Shown here: one piece after another, positions 25,201 to 40,200 of the stretch
How the letters are laid out: each line of letters starts with the position of its first letter
Numbering within the stretch: position 1 is the stretch's first letter
Assembly (NCBI GenBank): GCA_905147135.1
Contig: LR990048.1
Location: 4,262,563-4,326,562, forward strand
Reading direction: 5' to 3'
DNA length: 64,000 nucleotides
DNA from: Blastobasis lacticolella
Lineage: Eukaryota; Arthropoda; Insecta; Lepidoptera; Blastobasidae
Translations under genes and position numbers: made by a program
The notes under the pieces: model-generated
Database searches by the model: none
The model's input: only the letters and a program-made list of their open reading frames with translations
What the model was told of the DNA's origin: nothing

Positions 25201-28200
25201 AAACAATCTGCAATCCTTCACTTACATATGAAGTAATGATACCACTTTATTTGAGTCGCTTAATAACTTATCAGACTGATAAGTTTTATCTGAGGATTGA
25301 AAAATCGGCCCTTAATCATAAGATTCTACATTATAAGACAAATAAATATTTAGTGACACCCATTGGGCCGTGTCTTCGGTATGGAGTGTAAAGGTCCTAA
25401 GAATTTCGAGCGAATTCGCGATGCGGTTAATTTGAACAAAAGTAAATTTACCTATAAATTAACAAATCCCATAAGGAAAATATCACAAACAGTTCACCCT
25501 TTCGTATCTCTGTACCCCAGTAGTCACGAAACATCTCATCGCATCAAACCACTAAGCTCTTACATTCGACGTCGCCACTATGCTACCCAAGTCAGATCCG
25601 CAGTCTGCGCCCGCGTCTGCCTGCCGATCACGCTAGCCTAATTACGTATGAATGAGCATGAACACCGATGTTTTCCGACATGTAAAGACGCAGCTAGGTA
25701 TGTAACACCCAATTAGGTAAATACTCTAACCACAGTGTGTGTTACCATCGCGAGTCGACTCGCTGTATGGTCACAGGCATTAGCGTCGGCGCTTGTCACG
25801 TTTGTTCCGATTCCGGGGTGATAATTGGCTGTAGAGGTTGTCGGTTTATTGATAAAGACAATTAAGGACAATTTAGGGTTTTAGTGTCATTTTTCCGTGA
25901 ATACATATTAGGTTACCCTACTTATATACTATTTCAATACTTGGCATTGGTTGGTACCATAGGTACTGGTGAATATGTACATGACTAAATCTTCCTCATT
26001 AATTTATTGACCGCATTGCAGAGCTTCCTTACGTACATATCGCGTTCTCCAAAAGGCTGAAAGTTAGATACGAAACTAATATTAAATTGAACCTTGAATT
26101 TACTTCAGATTAGCTTCGCGTATTGTTTGTTTTATATACAAAGAGCCGCCCAAATAGAAGAAAAGGAAGCGGTAGAAACTATCGCCCATCTGAGATTCAA
26201 GCATCTTGATTCATGTAATTTGCACTTTGCTTTGGTTCGCTTGCATATCGCAGTTTTACATTACATATTCGAATATATTTTCGGTCAGGATGTATTTTGG
26301 TGAATGTTCATCAACTGGTACCGTCCCCCTTCCACCTCCGGGGCACTAGACGCGAGCGCTGGTCAATACACCACCTATTCGCACCATTATTTTCGCTTCT
26401 CCATTTATAACGCGAACGTCAAGGTGTGGAACTCTGTCGGCTGATTGTTCCCCGAGCAATGTAGCTTATCTGGGCCTTTTAAAGGCAAGAGTGAATATAC
26501 ATTATCTAGTTAAGCAGGCACCATCGTCCGCATCGCTACTTACGAGCAGGTGAGATGGCGGGCAAATGCTTGCCTATGCTTAGTATATAAAAAGGAGAAA
26601 CTTTGCTTACTTTGGGGCTAGATAGCGCTATGTAAATTGTCCTAGCTATAAAGGTGTAACAAAAATGCAGAAAACACTGCGTTGTCGTTACGATGATGAA
26701 AATTATATGTATTATGTCCCTAATTGGGCTGGTTCTTCGCTCTGCAGCAAAATCAGAATTTCATCTAGATTATACTCTACCATTGCACAAATTCCAACTA
26801 TAACCTGTTCAACACCCATTCACTGGAGGAAAGCCAAGAAAACACCCGCTCCAGTAGCATTTGGCTCGGCCTACTCACTTTTCCCTCCAATTAGCGATTG
26901 CCAGCCACTTTCACTTCAGTTTTCCAATGCACTTGGAAGGTTGACTAATTACGAATACAGACTCGCGTCGACTTCTCAGGAAATTGTAATAACGTGTTGT
27001 GAATACTTGTTGGGACTCGCTACAGGCAGTTACAGTCGTGCTCTGAGAAATGGCAGTTTATTTTTACTGTAATTATTAACTTCAAAATGCATTTTCACGC
27101 CTATTTTAGGGCCTCCGTAGACCCTACCCTTTGCCAGTCCTACAGATTCAGGTAAAACCCTCACTCCTCAGAATGCTCCAAATGCAGAAAATAACTCATA
27201 GGTAAAATCATAACTCATAGTTGATGATTACGAAACTTTTTTTTTCATTTTCTCAGTCTGTGGGTACGTGACGTATTGCTTCTGTGATACAGACGGGTTA
27301 TTTTGGCGTCCTTTTTTAATTAACTATTATAACTACATAATAATTACATAAATACCCCTAATTGCTTTCCAAATCAATTTGGATAGTGATTTGTGTCTCT
27401 AATAAGCAAATAATGCTCTATTTTGGGTCACCACTTAGTTTACTGTGTGTCTCCAACTGAGAGCTCGTGGCCAATAGGATTTGCCATATTTGTCTTGCTC
27501 GCTACTTATATTCATTTACAGTTTCACCATTTTGTACACAGTGTGATCATAAAACAGTAGCCAGTCACCATTCGCCTACCTTGGTATTGTGTACTTAGTT
27601 CTACGTGTGATTTCCTATTGTCTCGAGACTACATTCTATAGTCGCTGGCGTTGTAACATTTATGTAATACCCATGTAAAATGAGGAAGCGTTTTATTGTT
27701 ATTTTTAAGCTGTTAAAATAGCTTTTAGCTGAGTAACGCTAATTTGAGCATTTTCGTTTGACGGACAGTTTAATTTTGTTTTCTCTTCGAGCGCATTCAG
27801 TGGGAAAACTGTCTTTTCTATGCTTTGTCTGGCCTCCAATTATCCTATGCTTTGTCTCCAATAATGAAATATATACTTACATGATGTAAATTCAGTGACA
27901 GCTGTTATCGATAATAAAGTATTTAATTTATAATTTAATTATATAATGTAGGAAGCGTAGAAGCGTTTTGGTTAACGTCATAACGCATTAACTACGATTA
28001 GGGGGAGCCCTAAGTCCTGCATTGGCCGGTTATGAGCTGTGATGATGATGAGGTAATAATGTGATCACAGGATTAATTTGCAATCTATGTCGATAATAAT
28101 AGAGTTACACTAAGTCCTAAACATACACACGTAATCACAGCACCTAGCACACTCAAACACTGCCACAAGCTACGATCCAATTAAGTAGGTACTCTTTCCG

Positions 28201-31200
28201 CCTTTATACCTCTATATTTTTATGCTATATAGGACATCCCACCCGATTTTAATCGGTAACTGTCGCCCATAACATCTACGATTCATGCATTTAGGTTACA
28301 GGCAACAAAATTGCAGAACCGCAGGTGCGTCACTGTGAGGAATAAGATGAAATGCGTCATACCTGTGATTGCGCTGGCTATCGCATCATTCAAACCGGAA
28401 CAACAATTGTATAGCTTGGCGGCAGAAATAGATAAGGCGGTGGTGATCACCCAGGCGGACTCCTCAGGCTTGACTACGGCCAAATAAAATTAGGTTCTTT
28501 TCTAGGAAATGGCCGTTTTGTGTGTTAAAAACAGCGAAAACTTTAATTTTTATGTAATTTCTTAGAAACATGGAATCCGAAATCTAAATAAATAAGTTTG
28601 AGCGTCGGTGAACGGGCGGTTGAGTATCCAACTCGTAAGCGAGAGGTACCTGGTTCGAATCCCGCTGCGGCCATGTACCCATGGCTCTTTTCTGAGTTAT
28701 GTACATTAGTTGAATTCTAACCGATGCTCTTACTGTGAGGGAAAATATTGTGATAAAACCTGCAAATTCAGGCAACTGAATCCAATCTAGTCAGGTTCCC
28801 CTGCTAGCAGGGTCACGAAGGTCAGGTGGTAGTCGCTCCACTGTAATTACTAATTATGGTCTAGGCGGACCCCGGACCCGCCCGAGATGTTTTTTAAATA
28901 TTTTAACTAAATAAATAAGTCAATTCTGTGACATCTAGTACATATAAATTCATTTCGCTAACTATGAGTAGGTAGAGGCACCTTCATAATAAAAACTTTC
29001 CCGATCATCACATATTAATTGCTATACCGGCAACATAAAAATTCTCTAATCTTGCTTTTCGATCGACTATCTCCTATTAGTAGTATTAGTAAGCCAGCAA
29101 CTTCACTTTCACCCGAAGACGAGCAGCCTCCAAACTGAAGCAGGTCTCCACCTGATTGCGAATTAGTTAGAAGCAAGTATAACAAGGACGAGTTTGGTTT
29201 ACAATGCACTTTCTCTAGCCGGCCCACGGGTCGCACTGAAATGTCGCCTAGACCGTGTCACCTATTTGTTGGCGAGGACGCATAGTATCGCGTACGGAGA
29301 GCAGCACATGCCTACAAGCAGTTTTAGCTCTTACTGCAGTGTTCATAAGACCGTCTAAAGTCTTGGCTGTCTTAGTATGCTGTTAGAGCTACGGATCGCC
29401 TTCGATTGCGTCGAATGCGGTGGGCTGGACGGACGTGTGCAGGTTTCTAAGTCAGATTTTAAAATTTGGAATGGAGTATTCTTGCCTTTATATTGTTAAA
29501 TTCGGATTTCGTAACCGTGATAGCTCCGAGGTAGTGCAATTTATTTTTTTAAATTCGAATAAACCAGTCCCTACATTACCGTAACTTTGCAATTTTCGTT
29601 AAAATCCCATAAAACTCTCTTAAAATTGGAGTCGCTCAACTACGCCGTTTCTGACTTAAAATTATGCAGTGAACATAAAGTCGTGACTTAAGAACGGTGT
29701 AACGGAGAAGAAAACTACTGTGCGTGATATAACTGTAGCACCCTATATGTAGCAAATAGCAAGATAAAACACGCATACAGACGTGTCTTTGGATTAATAG
29801 ATACTGCCTTAGCGCTTACGCACTAACGCAATGCGTTTTATCCGAGAAAATACAGATCTAAAGTATCACCATTTCCTTATGACCATGACATAAAGTTCAT
29901 TTTATATTAGGCGCAACTGCGCATAGACGCAAAGAAATGATAACAGCTGTCAAATGTGATCTATTAAATTGGCCCTACTTTAGGTATTCCGTTAGGTTGG
30001 CATTGCAATATCGCTGCCTCCTACATACGAAATCATTCGTCTGAATACTAAATCTAACTAATTTGTATATTACCTTTTAGGTAACAAAAAATTTAAAAAA
30101 TTAGGTAGTCCGAATTTTACCACGTGACATCTTATAGGTACTTGACGAATTCCTATAAAAATCTCGGACACTATCTAGCCCAATCCTAAATCTTGATTCA
30201 ATATTGTTTGATTGTTTTAACATTGAGTGTCAAAGAAGGCTATGATACTCGGCATTTAGCCACGGCAACTATTACTTTCATAAATATCAACATAGACAAA
30301 AATATTACTTAACCCATTGAAAGACATATCCAAAAAAGGGTCGCTACTTTTACCACCAATGACTTAATTGTTCTGTCCTCCTATTGCGCGATTAGCAAGC
30401 CTCGGCGTGGGCGTAACAATGCAACGGGGACCATTATTATTAATATTCTAATATTAACATTCTCATTGAATATGTATAACGCTCAAAATATTCAACAATA
30501 AGCTAATGATATAGTTGCACACCTTGTCGAGCCCATAGACGTTGCGTGAATAATTTCTGTGTCATCTGGCGCTTGTACCAAGTACCTACCTGGCTTGCAA
30601 TACTGTTGGATGCATAAAAGTTCGAACTTCGAGAAAAGCAGTCGCCCCTACGACACAATGACTTCTTTAAAACAATGCTAGAATCCCTTCTTAATCCCAA
30701 TTAAGGGAAGGGAAAGTAGAGGAAAATCTTATACAAGTTCTGTGCAGCAAGAAGATACCTAATGAAGATATTGGCAACTGTGTCTTTCCTGGAAAAAAAT
30801 AAGAAGCGGGCGATACAGTGAAATGGCAAACTTCTCCACCGACAAGAGCAAGAGTCTTACAATAATGATAACAATTCAAAGGTGGATTTCGATAGAAATA
30901 GGCCTATGTCACATACCCTCCAGGTCCAACAGTGTGCAGTAGTGGACTGTTATGGGGCGTAGTTGATGTGATGATTATCCTGAAATATAACTACAAGTTT
31001 ATTCATATCCAATCAGTACATTACAAATACATTTAAATTAAGTGGTGTGTTAGGAGCACTCTGTAGCCTCTTCCTGTGTTATCTTTAAAGACTACAATCA
31101 TAAATATATCACGCCTTTTCTTCTTCTGACGAAACTTTAAAAATAATGATTGTCGTTCCAAATCAAGAGTTGTATCCACGATGTATCATACCAATGGATG

Positions 31201-34200
31201 TCGCCCGTAACTAATTTATTACCTGGTATTCAGACCTTCTAAGAGCAACACAATAGTTGTCAAATAAGTGTCGTAAAGAACTATTAATGAGTATGAGCTT
31301 TACTGTACATAATTACTAATGTTGAAACAGATGAAAGAGCCTGCGCTGCGCAAGAGTTGGTTTACAAAATATTTCTCCTAGCGAAACCGAACCGCCGAGC
31401 TTTTAAGGCGCAGCTGTGCCAAAACAATCCGTCACTTTCTTTCGCGAAAACCTGCCTTGGGGCAGAAAGAGAGGCACTGAAACCTGACTTAAGTGGGCCT
31501 TACCTGTGAGAATTCCGGACAGGTTACAATGGTCTCGTAATTTTTGCCGCATTATCTCTTAATCGTCGACGCAAAAAATGTAGGTTTTTGGAATGACTCT
31601 TGGATAGTTAGCCGTTTGGGAATTGTTCGATACGTTTTGTGTCTTTGTTTTTGAACTTTGAAATTTTGTAATCGTACGCTGTTTGTGCTTGGCAGGTTTT
31701 ACGGTTCTTAGATGTTTAATTTGTACTTTTGACAGATCGAGGACTAAGTTGAGGTTTAGGTACAAAGTCTCCACTACACAAGAAAGGACATTGGTCCAAT
31801 AATTAAACAACAGCGATTCAAGAGCCTTAACAAAATACAGTCGTCGAACATACGGAATAGTCGAATAAAAACCATTGCTACATCAATTCATCGACCTTAG
31901 TGGTTCACTGTAAGTACCCACATCAGTATCACAGACACCGACACAATTGCAACAATAAAAACGCGAGTCAACACAGCGATTTGTTCAAACAAAGCGGCTA
32001 ATTCTGCAAGAGTCGAATGGGATGCGTCCGCACACAATGCGCGCGCGCAGCCTCCGGGGTATTGTCACACCTTCCCGGGTCGTCGTATCGCTGCGTTGCG
32101 TGTTTTGGAATACATACATCACATTTCCAGTCTGTAGTATTATTAACAGTCTGGACTTGACATTAGTAGAGGAGGCATTCGTAGATTTCAGATACATACG
32201 AGAGATTTCAGTGGGCTTCGGAGTGAAGCTCCAGCGCTCAATGACAGACGGGCGGCCTAGATGACCTAGGTGCTAGGTGTTTAATGGAATAGCGACGTAG
32301 GATACCTTATCTACTTAATTCATTTTGAGAAGTGAAGCTCCTAATTTGGGAAACCTGTCATTCTCTAGACGTCGTTTGGGAATCATAGGCTAAACCACCA
32401 CTACCCGGCTTTTGATCACAACTGCTTTCCTGCAAGGACGAAAGGCTTCGTTTGTAACTGGTAACGAAACTGCGGTATCCTACGCGGCCAAAGGGGGGGG
32501 GGGGCTAAACTCCCGAAAGTATTCAGTGCCAAGTATTCGCTCATTACTCGGCAAACACGAATCGCACGCGGGTAAATAATCCTACAACTGCTAACGGATA
32601 TTTTCGTGGCCCAAATGCTTTGCATTCTCTAACCGCCGGCACCGCGCGAAATTGCGCATGAATGGCCGCGTATCGTGAGTCAACAGTTTAGCCGCGTTCG
32701 GTTGTGGTTGACAGCCTTTATTCGACAATGGTTCTTGGAAATATACATACATACATATCATGCCGATTGGCACCCTGTAGCGGTATATTATTATGAGCCT
32801 GAGGGCCCGGGGTCCATCTTAAACATAATCCAGTGGATCAGGTCTGACCTTCATGACCGTGCAGACAGGGGAACCTGATCAGATTGGATCATGGTTATAT
32901 ATGTATACAGCCGCCTAAATGTGCAGGTTTCTTCACGAGGTTATCCCTCATCGTAAGAGCATCGGTTTGTCTGCTACTATGCACATAACTCAAAAAAGCC
33001 ATTTGTACTTGGTTGGAAACAATCTCTGATTATTATACATATCTTCAGCCATCTTCGTATATTATATGTCCCGAGTACGTAGCGGACATCCGACACTAAA
33101 TTACATGGACTCCATTAGATAACACGCCTACCCCTAGAAGTAGACCTATATTATGTCAATGGTTCTACTGCTAATTATTTCGTACAACACAACAATAACC
33201 TATTTATTTTCTTAATTCCAGTGGAAATCTACCTCTCGCCGGTGGAGACGTACTGCAGCAATGTCGACTACTTCATCCCTGATGAGAACAACGAGACTAA
33301 AGGACTGTCGGACGATGCGATGAACAGGTACTATAACCGTTTTTATTTATTCTAACGCTATATCATCAAAGTAACTAAAAACCTAAAGTAAAGTAAAGTA
33401 AAGAATCTAAAGAGAGGTCTCCAACCTACTGAAATATATGTCATGAAAGCGTAATATAGGGAGAGTACCTGTAAGGAAGCGATGAATTGAAGATTGACAT
33501 CGCTGAGCCAACTCGCATCCAAATGCGAGAGCCAAGAAGAGTGATGATGCTTAAGACCGGGCGAAGGGGAGGAAAGGGAGTTAGATAGCGGAAGTTTGGA
33601 TTGACGGCCCAGATGATTGTTCCTAATGAAGTACTTAGATATTATGAAATACGTAGAATATAAGATTGGGTTGGCTAGTATAATAACATATAAAGCCTAA
33701 CATGACAAAAAAATTATTGTAATATTAATGTTAAGTTTTTTGTCACCCAGAGAATGCGATTTGAAGCTATACTTGAAGGATGCATTTATTTTAAAAATGA
33801 AATTGTAAACTATTATATTTACTCTAGTGCCAGCCATTTTCGACGGACAATACAACAAACTGAAACTGCACAGAGACACGACAACCTTGTAATAGTTCGC
33901 GAACTGGGCCAAGAGGCAATAAGTTGTCGAATCTGATACAGAGCTAATCGATTCGCCTGTCTCCGCGAGTGTTCTTAACTGATTTGTTGATGCAGCCAAT
34001 TCATCAACGGCTTGTTTAATATGCAACAAGTCATTGGTGATGATTGATGGATTTCAGAAGTTACACATTAAAAATTTAAGCAATTTAAAGTACTTTATGC
34101 TTTCTTTCAAAAGATAAGTAAGTACCTACCTATACAGCAGTGGTAGAAGGTATCTACCAATATCATCAGAACAGGATCACAACAATCGATCAATAGGCGA

Positions 34201-37200
34201 TGCAAGATCTAATGTAGTCTGGCGGATACCACTCAGTGTGTTTACAACATACCAAATAGCCATTAACAGCCTATTATAACCTCCTCTACATCGCCCTCGA
34301 TTAGGACATTGCCGTTATCGGGTTGGATATCGCAATGTCGAAAATAAGGAGGTATGTATTAAAGTTAAAGAAAATTCTGTACTCATGTGCCGGTTTAAGG
34401 AGGTTTATAGCGCGTAGGACTCGGTAAGCGTAGTGTACAGCCGTCCGCAGGTGGATGGTGGATGCGGCCAGATGAGGACAGGGTGGGTGCATTGGGTATA
34501 AATCGGGGAGGCTTATATTTAGCAGTGGACTAGTCTCTATAAGCTGATTATGATGATGATATTGGAATCACCATATACTAATTACCCGCATCTATTTTCA
34601 CAGTTATCGGGTCAGTCACCACGGTTATAATTATTTTTTCCTTGATATTTTGAAATGGTTCACCGCTTCATGGTCACGAGTAGACTGGTTGGTTTACTAT
34701 AGGTAGTTTTAGTTTCGTATGTTATAAGAATAAATCAATTCTAAAATGAAATAAAACAAAAATATATCTTAAAAAAGGATCAAATTGTAATCAAATAACG
34801 TGCTGAAAAACCCGATATGTGTGACTTATATGTGTAGCGCATAACCACGAAAGTCTTAAAACCTATCCTGATGACCCATTCAACCCCGTCCCCAGACTGC
34901 ACATGGCCCGTTCCACGGTGGCGCTCTTCATCGTGGCGTTCCTGGCGCTGTTCATCGCCTTCTGGACCGGAGTGGTCGGCTGCTGGAAGCGCAGTCCCGG
35001 CAACATCACCGCCACCGCGATACTGATGCTGGTCACATGTGAGTTTGGGAGGGCTTTTGGGGAACTTGGGGACCGTATACTGGGGAAAGAAAGTCCTTAC
35101 TCCGTAAGGACAGGCCCTATAGTACAATTTCTAAGGCGATGACAGGCTATGAGGGTGTCCATTCGCCATATTGTGCTAGGGAATTCTAGTTCTAATGCTA
35201 GTTATTTTTGGGCGCATTCGTCGGTCATATTTTGACAGTATGCCCTGGTTTCTTAAAAGGAGTTTCTTTCCTCATCGGTACGGCTGGCCTTGTCTAATCA
35301 ACAGCCCTTGTGTGAGGTCGGTGGTAACAGGTCTTCACACAGGGAGAAATGGGAATTTTAGTCCCATCCACCACCATACCAGAAGCATTGCAGGCGATAG
35401 GAAATTTATTCGCCCACATATATTTTCCATTGTAGGCTTGGAATGGGTGGGAAATACCAGCGTTTCCTTTTTTTAATGTTCTCTGCATCCTCTCATACTT
35501 ACCTACTGACTTTCAAAAGTGATTTACGAAAGATCCGGACTTCTTTGTGTTTAGCTTTGAAGGATAAAGTAGCTACTGTAATTAGTAAAGTAAAACACGT
35601 TTATTCCACTCAGACACAGAAGCGAGGATCGATCGAGGGAGCGATGCGAAGGATGAAAAGGATGGAAAGATAGCTAAGGAAAAACTATTCACTGGTGTAC
35701 CTACGAATTACTTAGCTACTTGTCCGTCAAATGCGACAAAAATATTGCATTATAATTCGCGCAAGTTAATAGGTAGCATATATTGATATTACGCTTTTAA
35801 TCGAATGAGTTACAGAACCTAGTATGGCAGGTATTAAGAACGTAGCCAGTCCCTAACAGGTTTTACTGTATTATATAAGCTTTCTACCCACAAGTGCCAC
35901 TATGGGAGAGAAAATCCTGCTACTACTTTAATTATATCTATTAATTTTATCATGCTATGCTATAACACTATTACCCAACCATTTTCAGGCCTACTAGCTG
36001 CCGGAGCGATGGCGCTTTGGCATGGAGTCGAGTTCTATGAGAAGGAGAAAGTGGTCGGCGAAGAGTATTACCAGCAGTGGCCCAACGTAAGTAGCTTTGA
36101 GGGATCGGCCTTGGGCTTCCGTCAATTAAGTCTTTCTAAAGTTGTAATGTAATACAAGTATTTTCGTAAAAGTGTTCTGTGTGTGGAGCATACAACGGGA
36201 GTTATATGGGATGTGTTCCGATATAATTCTCAATCCCTTATTCGTATGTTTAGGTGGGACGACCTGAGTGGTTCAGTGGTCAACATCTGCCACGCAAGAG
36301 GTCCCGGGTTCGATTCCCAGCCGGGCAGAAATTGAAATGATGAATTTTAATTTCTGTTACGGGTCTGGGTGTTCTATGTATAATAAGTATTTATTAAAAA
36401 AAAAGGAAATAAGTAGTTTATCAGTTATCTAGCGCCCATAACACAAGCTATGCTTTACTTTGGGGCTAGATGGCGCTGTGTGAATTTGTCCACGATTATT
36501 TATTTATTTATTAGGGCCAGAGGGTGTCTACAGAGAACCGATGGAAAGACATACCTATAAAATATCATTTTTGTACCACTACGGTGCGACATAAGCTTAT
36601 GGTCCGCCTAATGGGAAGCATTTACCGTAGCCTATGGATTTTTGCAATAGTAATAGGTATCACCCGTGTTACCGAGCCGTAGAATCTTCCTCACCTTGAA
36701 GTATTTCATGTTGTACTATCTATAGAAAAGTTTTCCAGGGAGAGCTCATTCCACAACTTGGTGTGCGTGGGAGAAGTTCCTTTGCACTATCCGCGACCAA
36801 TTCAGTTCCAAGGTTGGAACTCTCGGGCAATAGCCAGCCTTGCGATGATAGAACGTGTTTCTCAGAACACACCATTGTATCACGCAAATGGAGACAAAAC
36901 CCTCAGTTCATTTAGCAGCTCTATACCACGTGAGCATGACAAATCACAGTGCGTTTTTGTGTAAATATATCACAAATTGACAACTACAAGACGCCTATAG
37001 ATGAGAGTAATAGTTACGCCACATGGGGCCTGCCTTGCTCCTTATCCTAGGTATTAATTGGCTAAGTTTATTGACCTGATGGAATACTTCTGAGTTCTGT
37101 CTAATGCGCTTATTACATTTGGCTAAATTCAGTCGTCTAAATTTAGAAGCATAAAGCGTGACAGCAAATCAAAGTGAAACGTATAGCTCATAGAATAAGG

Positions 37201-40200
37201 TACATTTTTGTATTACTTATATTATGTTACGCGTCGCTCCGCTTTTCAAAAGGCGTGATACCATAAATGGTCCTTATTTTATGAGCAGTACATTTCAATT
37301 TGATTTGCTCTCAAACTTCAGAATTCAGTCAAATGTAATAAGAGCGTAACGCCTAATAGTTATATTGCCCTTTTTCTAAATACCTCCAATAATAAGTATC
37401 AATGATGGCCACCAAGGGACATTACGTTCGAAAGCACTGACACAACCTCCATCTCAGGTGCTAAAAGACAACTCGTCGATATGGTACGACTGGTCCTATA
37501 TCCTGGCCTGGCTTTCCGTCGGAGTCTCCTTCGCTAGCTCCGTACTATTCTTCTCGGCTGCCATATGCCTCAGCAAGGAGAAGCGACGAGAACAACAGAA
37601 TAATGTGCAGTACATAATGCCAGGTTAGACCGCCATCTTGGGCAGCCATTTTGCGGTGGCAGCCATCTTGTTAACGCTTGGCGGTGTTGAGGTGTCAGGA
37701 CTCAGGATGCGGTGATCCTTTTGTACAATAACGGAGTTAGGGATGAAGTACTTTTGTAACGGATATCTTTGTTTTTATTATTTTATAACTTACATTTATT
37801 TATTTAAATTTAGTGTTTATTCCTTTGTTAGGAAGAAATTTCATATTTATGTAACGATGTATTTTATTTTAGTTAGTTTATTTATCTATGCAACTTTTAT
37901 GTATTTATTTATTTTTAGCCATTTCTGCCCCACTACAGGGCAAAGGCCTCTCCTATCCATCTTCCACAATTTCCGGTCGAATGCTTTTCTCGGCCAATCC
38001 TTAGAAAAGGAGTCCAACTCGTCTCGTCATCTCTCTCTTGGCCTACCGCGCTTCCTTCTTACATTCTGTGGAGTCCAGTCCGTGGATATTTTAGAAAGAA
38101 AGAAAGAAGACATTTCTTACACGTAGACACCACGACTTGACAATAAGGTACAAAAAAAATTAAGTTAGAAAATAAAAAAGAACAGAATAATAATAATAAA
38201 TGTACCTACAGTTAACTATTCCTAGTGCCCAGTTTTAGCCCATAATTCGTTTTGCATGCGGCATACATGTTCAGCCCAGTCCCACTTCAGGTTGGCAGTT
38301 TTTTGAGCCTCATCAGCGATTATTGGAGCACAGTAAACTATTTCTTATGCGCTTCGACAATTTGACTCCCAAGATACTGGGCTCTATGCCTCACTGGCAA
38401 ACCCCGAGTGTGGATTTCAGATGGTCTGTCAAGTTTGAGCACCATAGGTCTGTCCATGTCTGTCGAGGTATGTCCATCAATTTCTACCTATCTATCAAAC
38501 CTATTTACCTTCTCAAGTATGTCTTATTTGTATTAATTTTCTTTTTGAGTACTCCTTTAAGTATTTATGCATTTATACTCATGTAACTTTCTTCCTTTAT
38601 ACCATTTATATTTAAGGTACCTACTATACCTAGATATTTACAATTATTTAAAAATAATGTGGAATAGGTATCCGTCGAAAGTACCTTTATTATAAGCGAA
38701 AACGTGTAAGTACAAATTAACTAACAAAATGCTTTTCTCTCTTTTCATGTTTCTCTGAAACTTGGCTACTGCGTTCACGGCCGGCGACCACATTAACGCA
38801 TAACGCAAAAACGCGCTCTTAATATCTGGTTTACGCCAAACGCAATACTAACATGCTTCCAACGTAACCACTTCTGGTTTTGTACATAAATTGAATATAA
38901 ATAATAATTACTATAACAACACGCACTGACGGTATCCCTTCCCGAATACAACCGACACAATTCTCAAAAAAAATCTCACGGTATATTCGAAAAAAAAAAA
39001 AAAAATTTTTTTTCATCATTTCAAAACCGACTACCGTCTTACACCGGAACTCGCATGTAAATACCGGTATAAACCAGATATTGCGAGATAACGTCCGCGT
39101 GTGGTACGACTGGTCGTACATGGTGGCGTGGTGCGGCGTGGGGCTGTCGCTGCTGTCCGCCATTTTGTTCTCGTCGGCCGCCATTTGCTTGCGCGGCGAG
39201 CGAGAGCGCGAGGAGGCGCTTAACATGCAGTATTTGATGCCTGGTAATTTATACTCAATGTTCACTTGAGACGTAGGAAATGAAAAAATTAAAATTAAAA
39301 AGATAACCCGTTTTTAAGAACAGCTTCTTAAAAATTCACGTAGATGGCGTGCTGTAAGGACTCAAACGTTATTGTAATCTTTTGATTATGTGGGGCTATT
39401 GTTGTAGTTATATGGCAAATCATATATTTATTTATTTATTCTTTTGTACAACATTACAGCTTAAAACTAATGCGTTGCACAAATTAAGTTATAAATGACA
39501 GCTACTAGGTATATACAAATTACTTATTACTTAGGTAAAATTTTCAGAAAACATTGCTATTATATGAGTGACTGTCATCATTCATTGCCTCAGAACAAAT
39601 AAACCGCGTTCGAACACTAGTTATTATTTAATATTTGCTAAAGTAAGGTAGCACTTTAACCTAAAGTTTATTTATTTATTTAAACTTTATGGACGATGAA
39701 GTATAAACGCGGGCATAAAGTTACACATCCTTATTTTCTATTCAACCAGAAATCGATTAATAAAATGTATAAAGTTGACTCGCAAAGATCTAAAATGAAT
39801 TGCATCGAAATAAAGATAAATATCAATACAGCCAAGAGATTATAATAATATCACCAGTCGTTAGAGCGCGCCATCTATCATTATTTGAGGGAAGCGAGCC
39901 CTGAAAACGGCATTGCAGCTTGAAGCGAAGGCTTTCGCGATTTCAAAATCCACCATATGACGCTACTGAGAAGGTCCGCTGTCAAAATACTGACGTGGAT
40001 AGAAACAACTGCTGTAAAATAACGAATCTATTCCAGCCTTTATTTTGACGTCAGACCTTACGTCTCAGTGGCGCCATCTGGTCGATTTTGGAATCGCGAT
40101 AGATAAGTATTCACTGTCCGTAGAGTATTCGCTTTTATGCAAAATATGTTTGGGTGATCGCGTAAGTACCATTTACTGATAATCTAGTCAATACATTTAT

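Noticed and set aside
26665..27072. 135-codon ORF on plus in the large intron
   Set aside because: No family resemblance, no splice-site context, no codon bias visible. Stop-free length this size is expected by chance in a 64-kb window.
28600..28672. tRNA-like segments at the SINE heads (also 36258, 45398, 57809)
   Set aside because: B-box-like motifs are present but the cloverleaf is not intact, and each is followed by a repeated SINE body, so these are not tRNA genes.
33697..34029. 110-codon minus ORF in intron 33328-34895
   Set aside because: Low-complexity reading of AT-rich intron DNA, overlapped by a plus ORF, no homology recognised.
38831..39265. 144-codon ORF on minus
   Set aside because: Antisense shadow of alternative exon 5b, extended by flanking poly-A/T sequence.
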